In this document: positions 9,479-17,798 of the stretch, piece by piece
Layout of the letters: each line of letters begins with the position of its first letter
How positions within the stretch are numbered: the first letter of the stretch is position 1
DNA from: Thermobacillus xylanilyticus
GTDB lineage: Bacteria > Bacillota > Bacilli > Paenibacillales > Paenibacillaceae
DNA length: 64,000 nucleotides
Assembly: GCF_907165215.1 (NCBI RefSeq)
Contig: NZ_CAJRAY010000077.1
Location: 23,823 to 87,822 of the forward strand
Direction of reading: 5' to 3'
Position numbers and translations under genes: made by a program
The notes under the pieces: generated by a model
What the model was told of the DNA's origin: nothing
Database searches by the model: none
The model's input: only the letters and a program-made list of their open reading frames with translations

Positions 9479-10895
9479 GGCCCAGGCGTTCGGCGCATAT
9501 GTGATCTTCGCCGCAACCATCGCCCTTCTCATATGGCGGCCGAGAGGGCTCAACGAAGCGTATCCGGCAACAGGCGGCGCTCTGGCCTTGCTGCTGATCG
9601 GCATCGTCCGGCCGCAGGAGCTCGGCGAGGTGTTCGGGATTGTAAGCGGCGCCGTCGTAACCATTCTATGCACGATCGTCATGTCGATTGTGCTGGACAG
9701 TATCGGCTTTTTCCGGTGGTCGGCCTACAATGTCATCCGGTATGCGCGCGGCTCCGGTATAAGGCTTTACTGGGTCATCATGGCGTTATGCTTCCTGATG
9801 ACCTTATTTTTTAACAACGACGGAAGCATCTTGATCACGACGCCCATCATCATTCAGGTCGCGAGGCTGCTCCGGCTCAAAATCCATCAGCAGATTCCCT
9901 ATCTGATCGGCGGCGCGATGGTCGCAACCGCGGCCAGCGCACCGATCGGCGTCAGCAATCTCGCCAACCTGATCGCGCTCCGGATCGTCGGCCTCGATCT
10001 GAACACGTACGCCTGGCTGATGATTCCGCCGTCGATGGCCGGCATCGCGGTCATCGCCCTGCTGCTGCTCGCCATTCATTGGCGCGCCATTCCCCGGCGC
10101 ATCGCCCGGCTGCCGGAGCGAAGGACATTCACGGATGATGCGGGTGAAGAAGGGTATATCATCGATTCGCAGACCGCTGCTGGCAGGTGGCTGCCCGAGT
10201 CGGCGCTTGAATCCGGAAAGACGCCGTTCCATCCGCTTCGCCGGGCTGACGCTTACGTGCCCGATTGGCGGCTCTTCCAGTTGTGCATCACGCTTGTCGT
10301 GCTGATCCGCGCGTCCTTCTTCGCCGGATCGGCAGCCGGCATTCCGATCGAGTGGATCGCGGCCGCCGGCGCAGTGTCGCTTATTTTTATACGCTGGAAG
10401 TGGACGGGCATCGGTCCTGCGGATCTGATCCGCAAAACGCCGTGGCATATTCTCGCGTTCGCGTTCGGTGTCTACGTCGTCGTTACGGGCATGCGGAACG
10501 CGGGTCTGACGGATTGGATCACCGCGCAGGTTGAACCGTACATTGCGGCCGGCGGTTTGATGTCGATCATGTGGACAGGCGGGCTGCTCACCGTCATGTC
10601 GAATCTGATCAACAATCTTCCGTCCGTCATGATCGGGACGATGGCGCTGACGGATATGGGACTGGATGGGCGTACGCTGCAGATCGCCTATCTGGCGAAC
10701 ATCATCGGCAGCGACGTCGGGGCGCTGCTTACGCCGCTCGGTACGCTGGCGGCGCTCATCTGGATGTTCATTCTGAAACAGCACGGCATCCGCGTCAGCT
10801 GGGGAGCCTACATCCGGACCGCGCTGCTGGTCATTCCGGCGGGGCTGTTCGTCAGCCTGGCGGCACTGTATCTCTGGACACAATGGACCGGATAG
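9471..10895 (+). CDS. ArsB/NhaD/CitM-type ion transporter
   Basis: A 474-residue, strongly hydrophobic protein with roughly 11-12 membrane segments. The family-typical re-entrant loop signature FFNNDGSILITTPI is near residue 115, and the second half has a matching SNLINNLPSVM. This duplicated N(N/L)DG/P loop is the mark of the ArsB, NhaD and CitMHS permeases. A long charged cytoplasmic loop separates the halves (about 210-260). The substrate (arsenite, Na+/H+ or citrate) cannot be decided. No arsenic resistance genes are adjacent; the neighbours are coat proteins, which is unusual for this family. The start overlaps the previous gene. Confidence 0.8.
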   Translation: MHEAQAFGAYVIFAATIALLIWRPRGLNEAYPATGGALALLLIGIVRPQELGEVFGIVSGAVVTILCTIVMSIVLDSIGFFRWSAYNVIRYARGSGIRLYWVIMALCFLMTLFFNNDGSILITTPIIIQVARLLRLKIHQQIPYLIGGAMVATAASAPIGVSNLANLIALRIVGLDLNTYAWLMIPPSMAGIAVIALLLLAIHWRAIPRRIARLPERRTFTDDAGEEGYIIDSQTAAGRWLPESALESGKTPFHPLRRADAYVPDWRLFQLCITLVVLIRASFFAGSAAGIPIEWIAAAGAVSLIFIRWKWTGIGPADLIRKTPWHILAFAFGVYVVVTGMRNAGLTDWITAQVEPYIAAGGLMSIMWTGGLLTVMSNLINNLPSVMIGTMALTDMGLDGRTLQIAYLANIIGSDVGALLTPLGTLAALIWMFILKQHGIRVSWGAYIRTALLVIPAGLFVSLAALYLWTQWTG

Positions 10896-10911
10896 GAAGG
10901 AGGAATGCAAC

Positions 10912-11571
10912 ATGAGCCATCCGCTGATGGGCAAACCCGTCGATGTGGAACTGTCGGGCAGGGCGGTGCCGGTGCACGGCATGCTGATCGATACGGGACC
11001 CGATATTCTCGTCATCCGCAGCGAAAGCCGGTACTATTATGTTCCGCTCGTTCATGTGCAGCAGCTCAGACCGGGCGAATCGGAAGAAACGGATGACGCT
11101 TCCGGCGAACCGCCGTTCGAGCCGCAGTCCGAACCGATCTCGTACCGCAAGGTGCTGCTCAACGCGAAGGGCATGTTCTCGGAGCTGTTCATCACGGGGA
11201 GCCAGTCGATCCACGGGTATGTGACCAGCGTGATGAACGATTATTTCGTCTTCTATTCACCCGTCTATCATTCCGTTGTCATCTCGCTTGACCATCTGAA
11301 ATATTTGGTGCCCTATCCGCCGCACTCGACGCCTTACGGCATGTCGCCGGAACAGTTCCCGCTCAAGCCTTCCCCCGTCTCGCTCTCGCGCACGTTCGAA
11401 CAGCAGGTGCGCAAGCTGATCGGGGAATTCGTCGTACTCGATCTCGGCGAACATCCGCACAAGATCGGCGTGCTGAAAGGATTGGACGACGGGATGCTGG
11501 CCATCGCGAACGCGTCCGGCCAGACCACCTATATCCACTTCAACCATGTCAAGACGATCCATCTGCCATAA
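10912..11571 (+). CDS. Second CotB-type coat protein
   Basis: A 219-residue protein built of repeated small beta units like the N-terminal part of CotB. Unit one is at residues 5-50 (KPVDVELSGRAVPVHGMLID with YYYVPLVHVQQL). Unit two is about 80-140 (GYVTSVMNDYFVFYSPVYHS with ISLDHLKYLVPY). Unit three is at the end (GEFVVLDLGEHPHKIGVLKG with YIHFNHVKTIHL). It lacks the Ser/Gly/Arg tail of the first CotB-like protein, so it would not be an obvious CotH substrate. GGAAGGAGG precedes the ATG, 16 bases after the transporter. A spore coat role is inferred from the fold and the operon. Confidence 0.7.
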   Translation: MSHPLMGKPVDVELSGRAVPVHGMLIDTGPDILVIRSESRYYYVPLVHVQQLRPGESEETDDASGEPPFEPQSEPISYRKVLLNAKGMFSELFITGSQSIHGYVTSVMNDYFVFYSPVYHSVVISLDHLKYLVPYPPHSTPYGMSPEQFPLKPSPVSLSRTFEQQVRKLIGEFVVLDLGEHPHKIGVLKGLDDGMLAIANASGQTTYIHFNHVKTIHLP

Positions 11572-11670
11572 TGTGCGGCAGGACAGGGCTGAATCATGAT
11601 CGCTGTATGGCGGCGGGTTTGCGCAACTGCGCAGGCACCGCCATTTTGTATGGGCCACGGGCATGTTCTC

Positions 11671-11701
11671 GCAGCGGACGGTATTCCGCTGCGTTTTTTT
11701 T
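11671..11701 (+). terminator. Rho-independent terminator after the coat operon
   Basis: GCAGCGGA pairs with TTCCGCTGC around a short loop and is followed by eight T residues. It ends the operon that starts at the CotB-like gene. Confidence 0.85.
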
Positions 11702-11713
11702 GTTTTACAGAAC

Positions 11714-11752
11714 AAGCGGATCGGGTGTATGATATATCATTATTATCCGCTT
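11714..11752 (+). promoter_or_regulatory. Nested palindromes upstream of the Lrp-type regulator
   Basis: AAGCGGAT at 11714 and its complement ATCCGCTT at 11745 flank an inner 12-base palindrome, ATGATATATCAT, at 11729-11740. The block lies 20 bases before the regulator's start codon and covers the expected promoter position. Lrp/AsnC proteins commonly repress their own genes through such sites, so it is a good candidate operator. Confidence 0.5.
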
Positions 11753-11772
11753 GGGTGCGAGGAGGGTATGAT

Positions 11773-12267
11773 ATGGTCGAAGGATTGAAGCTGAAAATCC
11801 TCGAATTGCTGAAAGAAGACGCGCGAAGGTCGCCGGAGCTCATCGCGACGATGCTCGACGCCTCCGTGGAGGAAGTGAAGCGGGCGATCGACGAACTGGA
11901 GAAGGATCACGTGATCGTCAAATACGCGGCGGTCGTCAACTGGAGCAAAGTCGCGGATGACAAGGTGACGGCCCTGATCGAAGTACAGATCACGCCTGAG
12001 CGCGGCCGCGGCTTCGAAGGCATCGCCGAGCGGATCTACCAATATCCGGAAGTGAAATCGGTGTTCCTGATGTCGGGCGCCTACGATCTGCTGGTCGAAG
12101 TGGAAGGCAGGACGCTTCAGGAAGTCGCCTCCTTCGTATCGAACAAACTGTCGCCGATCGACGCCGTGCTTTCGACGAAGACGTTCTTCATTTTGAAAAA
12201 ATATAAACAGGACGGCATCATCTTCGAAGAACGCGAAGGTGATCAGAGGCTTGTCATCTCGCCGTAA
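11773..12267 (+). CDS. Lrp/AsnC family transcriptional regulator
   Basis: A 164-residue protein. Residues 1-55 form a winged helix (LKILELLKEDARRSPELIAT, then the recognition helix SVEEVKRAIDELEKD). Residues about 65-150 are the RAM effector-binding and oligomerisation domain (ALIEVQITPERG, VKSVFLMSGAYDLLVEVEG). GGAGGG precedes the ATG at 11773. The aminotransferase gene follows 12 bases later, so the regulator probably senses an amino acid linked to that enzyme. A nested palindrome just upstream suggests autoregulation. Confidence 0.9.
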   Translation: MVEGLKLKILELLKEDARRSPELIATMLDASVEEVKRAIDELEKDHVIVKYAAVVNWSKVADDKVTALIEVQITPERGRGFEGIAERIYQYPEVKSVFLMSGAYDLLVEVEGRTLQEVASFVSNKLSPIDAVLSTKTFFILKKYKQDGIIFEEREGDQRLVISP

Positions 12268-12279
12268 GGAGTGTCGCTT

Positions 12280-13497
12280 GTGATCAAGGACAAGGAGCAG
12301 ACGACGGTCAGCCGGCCGGTCCGCCGCTCGATGGCGGATTATCTGTCGTCCGGCGTCCGCAGCATCAAGCCTTCGGGCATTCGAAAGTTTTTCGATCTCG
12401 TGCAAGGTCGCAAGGATGTCATTACGCTCGGCGTGGGCGAGCCGGACTTCGTCACGCCGTGGCACGTGCGCGAGGCGGCCGTTTACAGCCTGGAGAGGGG
12501 CAAGACGCAATACACATCCAACGCCGGCATGCCGGAGCTGCGCGAAGCGATCGCCGCCTATCTGGCGAACCGCTTCCATGTCAGCTATGATCCGGCGCGG
12601 GAAATTTTCGTGACCATCGGCGGCAGCGAAGCGATCGATCTGGCGCTTCGCGCGCTCATTGAACCGGGGGACGAAATTCTTATACCGGAACCGTGCTACA
12701 TCTCGTATTCGCCGATCACGTCGCTGTCCGGCGGCGTGCCGGTCGGCGTCGAGACGCTGGCCGAAGACGCGTTCAAGCTGCGCGCCGACCGGCTGGAAGC
12801 CGCGATCACGCCGCGCACGAAGGTGCTCATTCTCTGCTACCCGAGCAATCCGACGGGCGGCATCATGACCTATGAGGACTGGCTGCCGATCGCGCGGATT
12901 GTGGAGAAATACGATCTGATCGTCATCGCGGACGAGATTTACGCCGAGCTGACCTACGGACCGCGTCATGTCAGTTTCGCATCGATGCCCGGCATGAAGG
13001 ACCGGACGATTCTGGTCAGCGGCTTCTCGAAAGCGTTCGCGATGACCGGATGGCGGATGGGCTATGTCTGCGGCCATCCGGAGTTGATCGGCGCCATGCT
13101 GAAGATCCACCAATACACGGTCATGTGCGCGCCGATCATGGGGCAGATCGCGGCGCTCGAAGCGCTGACGAACGGCCTCGAAGAGATGGAGCGCATGGTC
13201 GAGTCGTACAATCAGCGGCGCAGGCTGGTCGTCAAGGGCTTTCGCGAAATCGGCCTCGACTGCCATGAGCCGCAGGGAGCGTTCTACGCGTTCCCGTCCA
13301 TCCGATCGACGGGGCTCGATTCGAATACATTCGCCGAACGCCTGCTCATGGAAGCGCAGGTTGCCGTCGTGCCGGGCAATGTGTTCGGTCTCGGCGGCGA
13401 AGGGCATGTCCGCTGTTCGTACGCCACGTCCGTCGCGCAGCTTACGGAAGCGATCGAGCGAATCGGACGATTCGTCGAAAGACTGAAACAGGGTTGA
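12280..13497 (+). CDS. Class I/II PLP-dependent aminotransferase
   Basis: A 405-residue fold type I aminotransferase. Markers are GVGEPDFVTPWHVREAA at the N-terminus, YPSNPTGG and ADEIYAELTY for the cofactor, and the Schiff-base lysine in SGFSKAFAMTGWRMGY. It most resembles the PatA/AspC-like enzymes that follow Lrp regulators in Paenibacillus and Bacillus. The substrate amino acid is not known. The GTG at 12280 sits 8 bases after TAAGGAG and is preferred over the GTG at 12271, which overlaps that site. It shares a transcript with the Lrp gene. Confidence 0.9.
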   Translation: MIKDKEQTTVSRPVRRSMADYLSSGVRSIKPSGIRKFFDLVQGRKDVITLGVGEPDFVTPWHVREAAVYSLERGKTQYTSNAGMPELREAIAAYLANRFHVSYDPAREIFVTIGGSEAIDLALRALIEPGDEILIPEPCYISYSPITSLSGGVPVGVETLAEDAFKLRADRLEAAITPRTKVLILCYPSNPTGGIMTYEDWLPIARIVEKYDLIVIADEIYAELTYGPRHVSFASMPGMKDRTILVSGFSKAFAMTGWRMGYVCGHPELIGAMLKIHQYTVMCAPIMGQIAALEALTNGLEEMERMVESYNQRRRLVVKGFREIGLDCHEPQGAFYAFPSIRSTGLDSNTFAERLLMEAQVAVVPGNVFGLGGEGHVRCSYATSVAQLTEAIERIGRFVERLKQG

Positions 13498-13585
13498 TCG
13501 CCCGGCCGCCGGATCGTTCCGATCCGGGAACGCGGCCGCAAGCCAATGAACGACCGGGCGACCGGAGGAAGGAGAGATAGCAGGG

Positions 13586-13822
13586 ATGGCCGGCGGCTCA
13601 GGATATTCGAACGGTCACCAGGATCACAAGTTCAACGCCGGTCGGTTGACGAATCCCGCCGAAATGCTCGAAGACGAGATCTGCCGATTGCGGCAGCATA
13701 TGGAGCGCACCTATCTGGAGGAAGATTCGCTCCGTTCGGAACGCGTGATTGAGGTCAGCCGCAAACTGGACAAAAAAATCAACGAGTACATGCGGTACAA
13801 ACTGCGCTGCTGGAGCGGATAA
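13586..13822 (+). CDS. Spo0E family aspartyl-phosphate phosphatase
   Basis: A 78-residue protein whose second half matches the two-helix Spo0E-like domain: EDEICRLRQHMERTY, then VSRKLDKKINEYMRYK. The S.xLDxxI core corresponds to the SQELD signature with the first residues changed (SRKLD). Such proteins dephosphorylate Spo0A~P and so delay sporulation. The first 25 residues are a polar extension. GGAAGGAGAG precedes the ATG. A terminator follows at 13850. It stands alone between the aminotransferase and the adenosyltransferase genes. Confidence 0.85.
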   Translation: MAGGSGYSNGHQDHKFNAGRLTNPAEMLEDEICRLRQHMERTYLEEDSLRSERVIEVSRKLDKKINEYMRYKLRCWSG

Positions 13823-13849
13823 GGCAGGCGCCCGTTGCCGCAGATCCGG

Positions 13850-13877
13850 AAGCCGGCGGAATCAGCCGGCTTCTTCC
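13850..13877 (+). terminator. Terminator after the Spo0E-like gene
   Basis: AAGCCGGC and GCCGGCTT pair around a seven-base loop and are followed by a T-rich stretch (CTTCCGTTTCGTTTTT). Confidence 0.65.
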
Positions 13878-13886
13878 GTTTCGTTT

Positions 13887-13914
13887 TTGCCTGAAGCGGG
13901 ATATGTGATATAGT
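13887..13914 (+). promoter_or_regulatory. SigA-type promoter of the adenosyltransferase operon
   Basis: TTGCCT, a 16-base spacer and TATAGT lie 42 bases before the start codon of the adenosyltransferase gene. Confidence 0.6.
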
Positions 13915-13955
13915 GGAGCAAGATACGGAAGACATGCCATGGGACGGGAGATTGC

Positions 13956-14543
13956 ATGAAGTGGTACACGCGCAAGGGCGATTCGGGCCGGACATCCATC
14001 ATCGGCGGACGCGTCAGGAAAGATGATGTCCGGGTGGAAGCGTACGGGACGATCGACGAGTTGAACAGTTTCGTCGGCCTGGCGGAAGCCGCGCTTCGCC
14101 GCGAGGACCGTCTGGGCGATCTTGCGGATGAGCTGCTCCTGATCCAGCAGGAGCTGTTCGATTGCGGATCGGATCTTGCCTACGCGGACAAGCCGGAAGT
14201 CTTCAAGATGAGCATGGAGCCGGTGGAGCGCCTCGAGCGGCAGATCGACGCGCTTGACGGCGAGGCGCCTCCGCTCGCCCGGTTCATCCTCCCCGGCGGG
14301 TCGGAGGCGGCCGCGCTGCTGCACGTCTGCCGCACCGTCTGCCGGCGGGCGGAACGCCGCGCCGCAACGCTCGCCGCGGAGAAGCCGGTGAACGATGCGG
14401 TGCCGGCGTATCTGAACCGGCTGTCGGACTGGTTCTTCGTCGCGGCGCGCGCCGTCAATGCGCGGCTCGGCGTCCGCGATACGGAATACGCGCGCAGCGC
14501 GGACGTGTTCCGCCGGTCCGATCCGCCGGGTTCGGGGAAGTGA
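13956..14543 (+). CDS. PduO-type cob(I)alamin adenosyltransferase
   Basis: A 195-residue protein that makes adenosylcobalamin from cob(I)alamin and ATP. The ATP-binding start YTRKGDSGRTS at residue 4, FILPGGS near 110, the CRRAERRA helix and the LNRLSDWFFVAAR signature are all present. It matches the PduO/MMAB family in order and length. It has its own SigA-type promoter and is followed 6 bases later by a pseudouridine synthase gene, so the two are likely co-transcribed. No cobalamin-dependent enzyme is encoded nearby. Confidence 0.93.
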   Translation: MKWYTRKGDSGRTSIIGGRVRKDDVRVEAYGTIDELNSFVGLAEAALRREDRLGDLADELLLIQQELFDCGSDLAYADKPEVFKMSMEPVERLERQIDALDGEAPPLARFILPGGSEAAALLHVCRTVCRRAERRAATLAAEKPVNDAVPAYLNRLSDWFFVAARAVNARLGVRDTEYARSADVFRRSDPPGSGK

Positions 14544-14549
14544 AATCCG

Positions 14550-15518
14550 GTGGATGATACGGTGTACAGCGATCCGATCGAACTGGTCGTGCAACCGGCG
14601 GACGACGGCCTTGCCGTTCGGACGGTGCTGCAGAAGCGGCTCGGCGTCTCGCGCAGGCTGCTCACGCGTCTCAAGCGGACGAAAGTGGGCCTGACGGTGA
14701 ACGGCAGGCGCGCCTTCACATCCGACCGCGTGTCGGCGGGCGACCGGATCGCGCTGCGCATGGAAGCGGAAGCGGCGGACGATGTGCTTCCGCAGGAGAT
14801 GCCGCTCTCCATTCTCCACGAAGATCCGCATCTGCTGGTACTGGACAAGCCCGCCGGGATCGTCGTGCATCCGACGAAAGGGCATTACGTGAACACGCTG
14901 GCGAACGGCGTCGTCCACCATTGGCTGAAACACGGGAAAGCGCACCGTTTCCGTCCGGTGCACCGGCTGGACAAGGATACATCCGGCGTGATCGCCGTCG
15001 CCAAGAACGCGTATGTTCATCAGCAGCTCGCGGAGCAGATGAAGCGCGGCCGGATCGGCAAGCGCTACATCGCCTATGTCCGCGGCGCGCCGTCGCCGGC
15101 GGACGGCACGATCGACGCGCCGATCGACCGCGACCCTGCAGCGCCGCATCTGCGGATCGTGACGCCGGACGGCTATCCGTCCGTCACGCATTACAGGACG
15201 GAAGCCGTTTACGGCGGCGGACGGGCCGCCAAGGTGAGCCTCACGCTCGAGACCGGCAGGACGCATCAGATCCGCGTCCATATGCGGCACATCGGCTGTC
15301 CGCTCATCGCGGACGAGCTGTACGGCGGCCATGGAGCCGGCGATCCGGACTGGCTGGCGGCCGCCGTCAAGTCGGCGGGACGCCAGGCGCTGCACGCCGC
15401 CGAGCTGGAGCTGACGCATCCGATGACCGGCGAGCGGATGATTTTCGCATCGCCGCTGCCCGACGATTTGCTCCGTCTGGAGCGGTTGCTCAAGTCGCTG
15501 GATGATCGCGAATCGTGA
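14550..15518 (+). CDS. RluA/RluD family pseudouridine synthase
   Basis: A 322-residue RNA-modifying enzyme. The N-terminal S4-like segment (SRRLLTRLKRTKVGLTVNG) precedes the catalytic domain, with LLVLDKPAGIVVHPTKG and the catalytic Asp motif HRLDKDTSG near residue 148. GRTHQIRVHMRHIGCPL is the conserved C-terminal motif. The exact target uridine cannot be told; Firmicutes have several paralogues (RluD, YjbO, YhcT types). The start is a GTG at 14550, 6 bases after the previous stop. Confidence 0.92.
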   Translation: MDDTVYSDPIELVVQPADDGLAVRTVLQKRLGVSRRLLTRLKRTKVGLTVNGRRAFTSDRVSAGDRIALRMEAEAADDVLPQEMPLSILHEDPHLLVLDKPAGIVVHPTKGHYVNTLANGVVHHWLKHGKAHRFRPVHRLDKDTSGVIAVAKNAYVHQQLAEQMKRGRIGKRYIAYVRGAPSPADGTIDAPIDRDPAAPHLRIVTPDGYPSVTHYRTEAVYGGGRAAKVSLTLETGRTHQIRVHMRHIGCPLIADELYGGHGAGDPDWLAAAVKSAGRQALHAAELELTHPMTGERMIFASPLPDDLLRLERLLKSLDDRES

Positions 15519-15544
15519 ACTTTTTTGCATGGGTGGGAATTGCC

Positions 15545-15907
15545 GTGGGGAATACGTTGAAGGTCTACTATTATCCGAAATGCGGGAGCTGCCGCAGCGC
15601 GCTGAAATTTCTGCAGGCGAAGGGCCATGAGCTCAAGCTGCAGGATCTGTTCGGGCAGCCGCCGACCGAAGAAGAGATCCGGGATTGGCTGCGCATCAGC
15701 GGACTGGGAATCCGCGCGTTCTTCAATACGTCGGGAGAAGTCTATCGCGAGATGAAATTGAAAGACAAGCTTCCGGAGATGAGCGAGGACGAGCAAATCC
15801 GGCTGCTCGCGTCGAACGGCCGCCTGGTGAAGCGGCCCGTCGTGACGGACGGACGGAAGCTGACCGTCGGGTGGAAGGAAGACGTGTTCGAGGAGACGTG
15901 GGGTTGA
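15545..15907 (+). CDS. Spx/ArsC/MgsR family thioredoxin-fold protein
   Basis: A 120-residue protein with the Spx/ArsC fold. It starts VGNTLKVYYYPKCGSCRSAL, where CGSC is a redox CXXC pair like that of Spx and MgsR. The middle (PPTEEEIRDWLRISGLGIRA) and the end (LVKRPVVTDGRKLTVGWKED) match the YusI/ArsC-like subgroup. The Arg of the RP motif used by ArsC is present (KRP). It could be a transcription cofactor of the Spx type or a reductase. GTG at 15545 has an upstream GGGTGGGA and gives the family length; an earlier GTG at 15515 has no ribosome site. Confidence 0.85.
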   Translation: MGNTLKVYYYPKCGSCRSALKFLQAKGHELKLQDLFGQPPTEEEIRDWLRISGLGIRAFFNTSGEVYREMKLKDKLPEMSEDEQIRLLASNGRLVKRPVVTDGRKLTVGWKEDVFEETWG

Positions 15908-15927
15908 AAATGGAATGGACCGGGCTT

Positions 15928-16200
15928 CTAGCGCCGATCCATTTCATCCGGTATGCCTTGGTCACCCGGATAATCGCGGTCCTGCCGTTCGTGCAGCGTC
16001 CGGTTCTCGTAGTCGAATCGGTTCGGATGGCGCTGATCGATCCGGTACGGTTCGCTTTTGCCGAGCGTCTCGGTCAGAAGCGGCGAGCCGTAGGCTCCTT
16101 CGGGAAATTCCTCGCTTGTCAGGTCGTTGCGCTGCGATTCCACGACGGCAAGATCGGTATGCTCGCTGCGTTTTTCCGGTTTGAAGCCTTCCTTGCTCAT
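15928..16200 (-). CDS. Conserved-looking hydrophilic protein, unknown
   Basis: A 90-residue, highly charged protein with no hydrophobic segment, rich in Glu, Arg, Asp and Pro. It opens with MSKEGFKPEKRSEHTDLAVV. A strong GGGAGG lies before its ATG on the minus strand. It is likely disordered. The reading frame is convergent with the Spx-like gene and sits downstream of a DUF3055-like gene on the same strand. I do not recognise a family and give no function. Confidence 0.65.
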   Translation of the reverse strand: MSKEGFKPEKRSEHTDLAVVESQRNDLTSEEFPEGAYGSPLLTETLGKSEPYRIDQRHPNRFDYENRTLHERQDRDYPGDQGIPDEMDRR

Positions 16201-16252
16201 GGCGGATGCCTCCCGGAGATGGTATCGTCTGCCGCCTTCAGTATGACCCGGG

Positions 16253-16546
16253 TCAGTCCGACATATGCGCCGGCCCGATCACGAGGTGCAGGAAGGCCTC
16301 GAGTTCCGCCGCTTCCTCTTCCGTCAGCCGGAACGTCTCTTCCAGATAGCCCTCTTCTTCCAGATCGTCCGCTCCGATGATGGCCGTGATCCCCTTCTGC
16401 AGGTCGGTCACCAGTTTCTTGCCGTAGAACCGGTTCGTTTTTGTAATGGCCAGGTCGAAACGGTTGAGATTCGGCGTAATGAACGTCACGAACCGCGTCG
16501 ACGTCTCTTCGGTCGAATCCGAGACGAAATCATAGTTCGGAAGCAC
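16253..16546 (-). CDS. DUF3055-like cytoplasmic protein
   Basis: A 97-residue protein with the pattern of DUF3055 family members: NYDFVSDSTEETSTRFVTFI, then RFDLAITKTNRFYGKKLVTD and IIGADDLEEEGYLEETF. These proteins are short, acidic and common in Bacillales, without known activity. The start is a GTG at 16546, preceded by AGGAGGGG. A longer upstream frame has no ribosome site and an Arg/Pro-rich composition unlike the rest. Confidence in the family rests on memory of the pattern. Confidence 0.75.
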   Translation of the reverse strand: MLPNYDFVSDSTEETSTRFVTFITPNLNRFDLAITKTNRFYGKKLVTDLQKGITAIIGADDLEEEGYLEETFRLTEEEAAELEAFLHLVIGPAHMSD

Positions 16547-16635
16547 CGCTGTCCCCTCCTGTCGCAATGCATATCGTCTATTATACCTTACGGGGACGGC
16601 AGCGGAAACGGACGAACGGGGTCGGGTGTGACATC

Positions 16636-16664
16636 TTGTCACTCCAGGCACAATCTGGTATAGT
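16636..16664 (+). promoter_or_regulatory. Strong SigA promoter upstream of the HRDC gene
   Basis: TTGTCA at 16636, a 17-base spacer and TATAGT at 16659. It faces right. About 25 bases after the predicted transcript start there is an intrinsic terminator, and the HRDC protein gene begins about 60 bases beyond that. Confidence 0.7.
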
Positions 16665-16693
16665 GAAGACAATCGGATAACCGGTCAGGAGGA

Positions 16694-16723
16694 AGCACCT
16701 CGCATCATGCGAGGTGCTTTTTG
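16694..16723 (+). terminator. Intrinsic terminator in the leader of the HRDC gene
   Basis: AGCACCTCGCA and TGCGAGGTGCT form a tight 11-bp stem with almost no loop, followed by TTTTTG. It lies between the promoter at 16636 and the gene at 16780, so it may attenuate that gene or end a very short RNA. Confidence 0.7.
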
Positions 16724-16779
16724 TGTTGTTCTCGGGGTTCCGGCCGGCCGTTCCGAACATAATACGGAGGTGCATGGTC

Positions 16780-17772
16780 ATGCAGCTTGTTTTTCTGAAC
16801 ACGCTGGAGAAACAGTCCGATGAAGGGCGGGTCGTCACGGCGCAGGTGTCGATCGGCGAATCGCAGGGGACATGGTCCGTCGTCTGGACGGAGCCCGGCG
16901 GCGGGTCGGTCCGGACGGACATCTGGTACGAAGGCTCGTCATGGGAGGAAATGATCTCGACGTTCCGGCACGGCATCGCCGTCAAGCTCGGGGAAGGGTA
17001 TGAGCCGGTGCTGGACGGCATGCTCGAGGACCGCAGGCCGTCGGCGGGAAGCTACATTTCGATGCTGCAATGCTACGGCGAACTGCATTGCCGGGAGGAT
17101 CTGTATGGCGCGCTGCGGGAATGGCGCCGTACAAGAGCCGCAGCCGAACGGAAAGCGCCGTATGCGATCGCGCGGAACAATCTGCTCATGATGATCAGCG
17201 CGTTCGTGCCGCAGACGGAAGAAGAGCTGCGCTCCATTCCCGGCTGGGGCGAAGCCAAATCGGCCGCGTACGCCGAGGATGTGCTGACCATCACGCGCGG
17301 GTTCGAGCGGCGGACGACGTTCCCGCTGACCTGGGTGCAGGAAGTGCTCGATCCGAAAGCATATATGAAATGGCTGTACAAACAGAAAGAATTGAAATAC
17401 AAGACGGAGATGGAGCGCCACCGCACGACGCGTTCGATTCTGCAGGCCGTGCAGGATGGCATGGGACTTGACGAACTGGCGCAGATGCTCGACATGGACC
17501 GGCGGCGGCTGGTGGAGCGGATCGAACAACTCGATCGCGCGGGTTACGACATGGGGCCGCTGCTCGACCGGGAGATCAGCCGGCTTCCGGAGGAAGAGCA
17601 GGCGCGAATCCAGGAAGCGATCCGGACGGTCGGCGACAAGTATCTGAAGCCGATTCTGCAGCAGGTTTATTCGGAAGCCGACCTGGAGGGCAAGCCGCTC
17701 GATTCGATCTACGAGAAGCTGCGTCTGATGCGGATGCGGCTGCGCAAGGACCAGACGCGCGAAGCGATGTGA
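16780..17772 (+). CDS. HRDC-domain protein
   Basis: A 330-residue cytoplasmic protein. Residues about 125-190 look like an HRDC domain (APYAIARNNLLMMISAFVPQ, TEEELRSIPGWGEAKSAAYA). This nucleic-acid-binding fold is found in RecQ and RNase D. The N-terminal 110 residues are beta-rich and carry no motif I know. The C-terminal 120 residues form a helical bundle with HTH-like stretches (LDELAQMLDMDRRRLVERIE). No helicase or nuclease domain is present, so it may be a stand-alone nucleic-acid-binding regulator. ATG at 16780 has TACGGAGGTG 8 bases before it; the ATG at 16774 is too close. Confidence 0.75.
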   Translation: MQLVFLNTLEKQSDEGRVVTAQVSIGESQGTWSVVWTEPGGGSVRTDIWYEGSSWEEMISTFRHGIAVKLGEGYEPVLDGMLEDRRPSAGSYISMLQCYGELHCREDLYGALREWRRTRAAAERKAPYAIARNNLLMMISAFVPQTEEELRSIPGWGEAKSAAYAEDVLTITRGFERRTTFPLTWVQEVLDPKAYMKWLYKQKELKYKTEMERHRTTRSILQAVQDGMGLDELAQMLDMDRRRLVERIEQLDRAGYDMGPLLDREISRLPEEEQARIQEAIRTVGDKYLKPILQQVYSEADLEGKPLDSIYEKLRLMRMRLRKDQTREAM

Positions 17773-17798
17773 CTTAAAGGGGGATTGCGGCGGACAAT

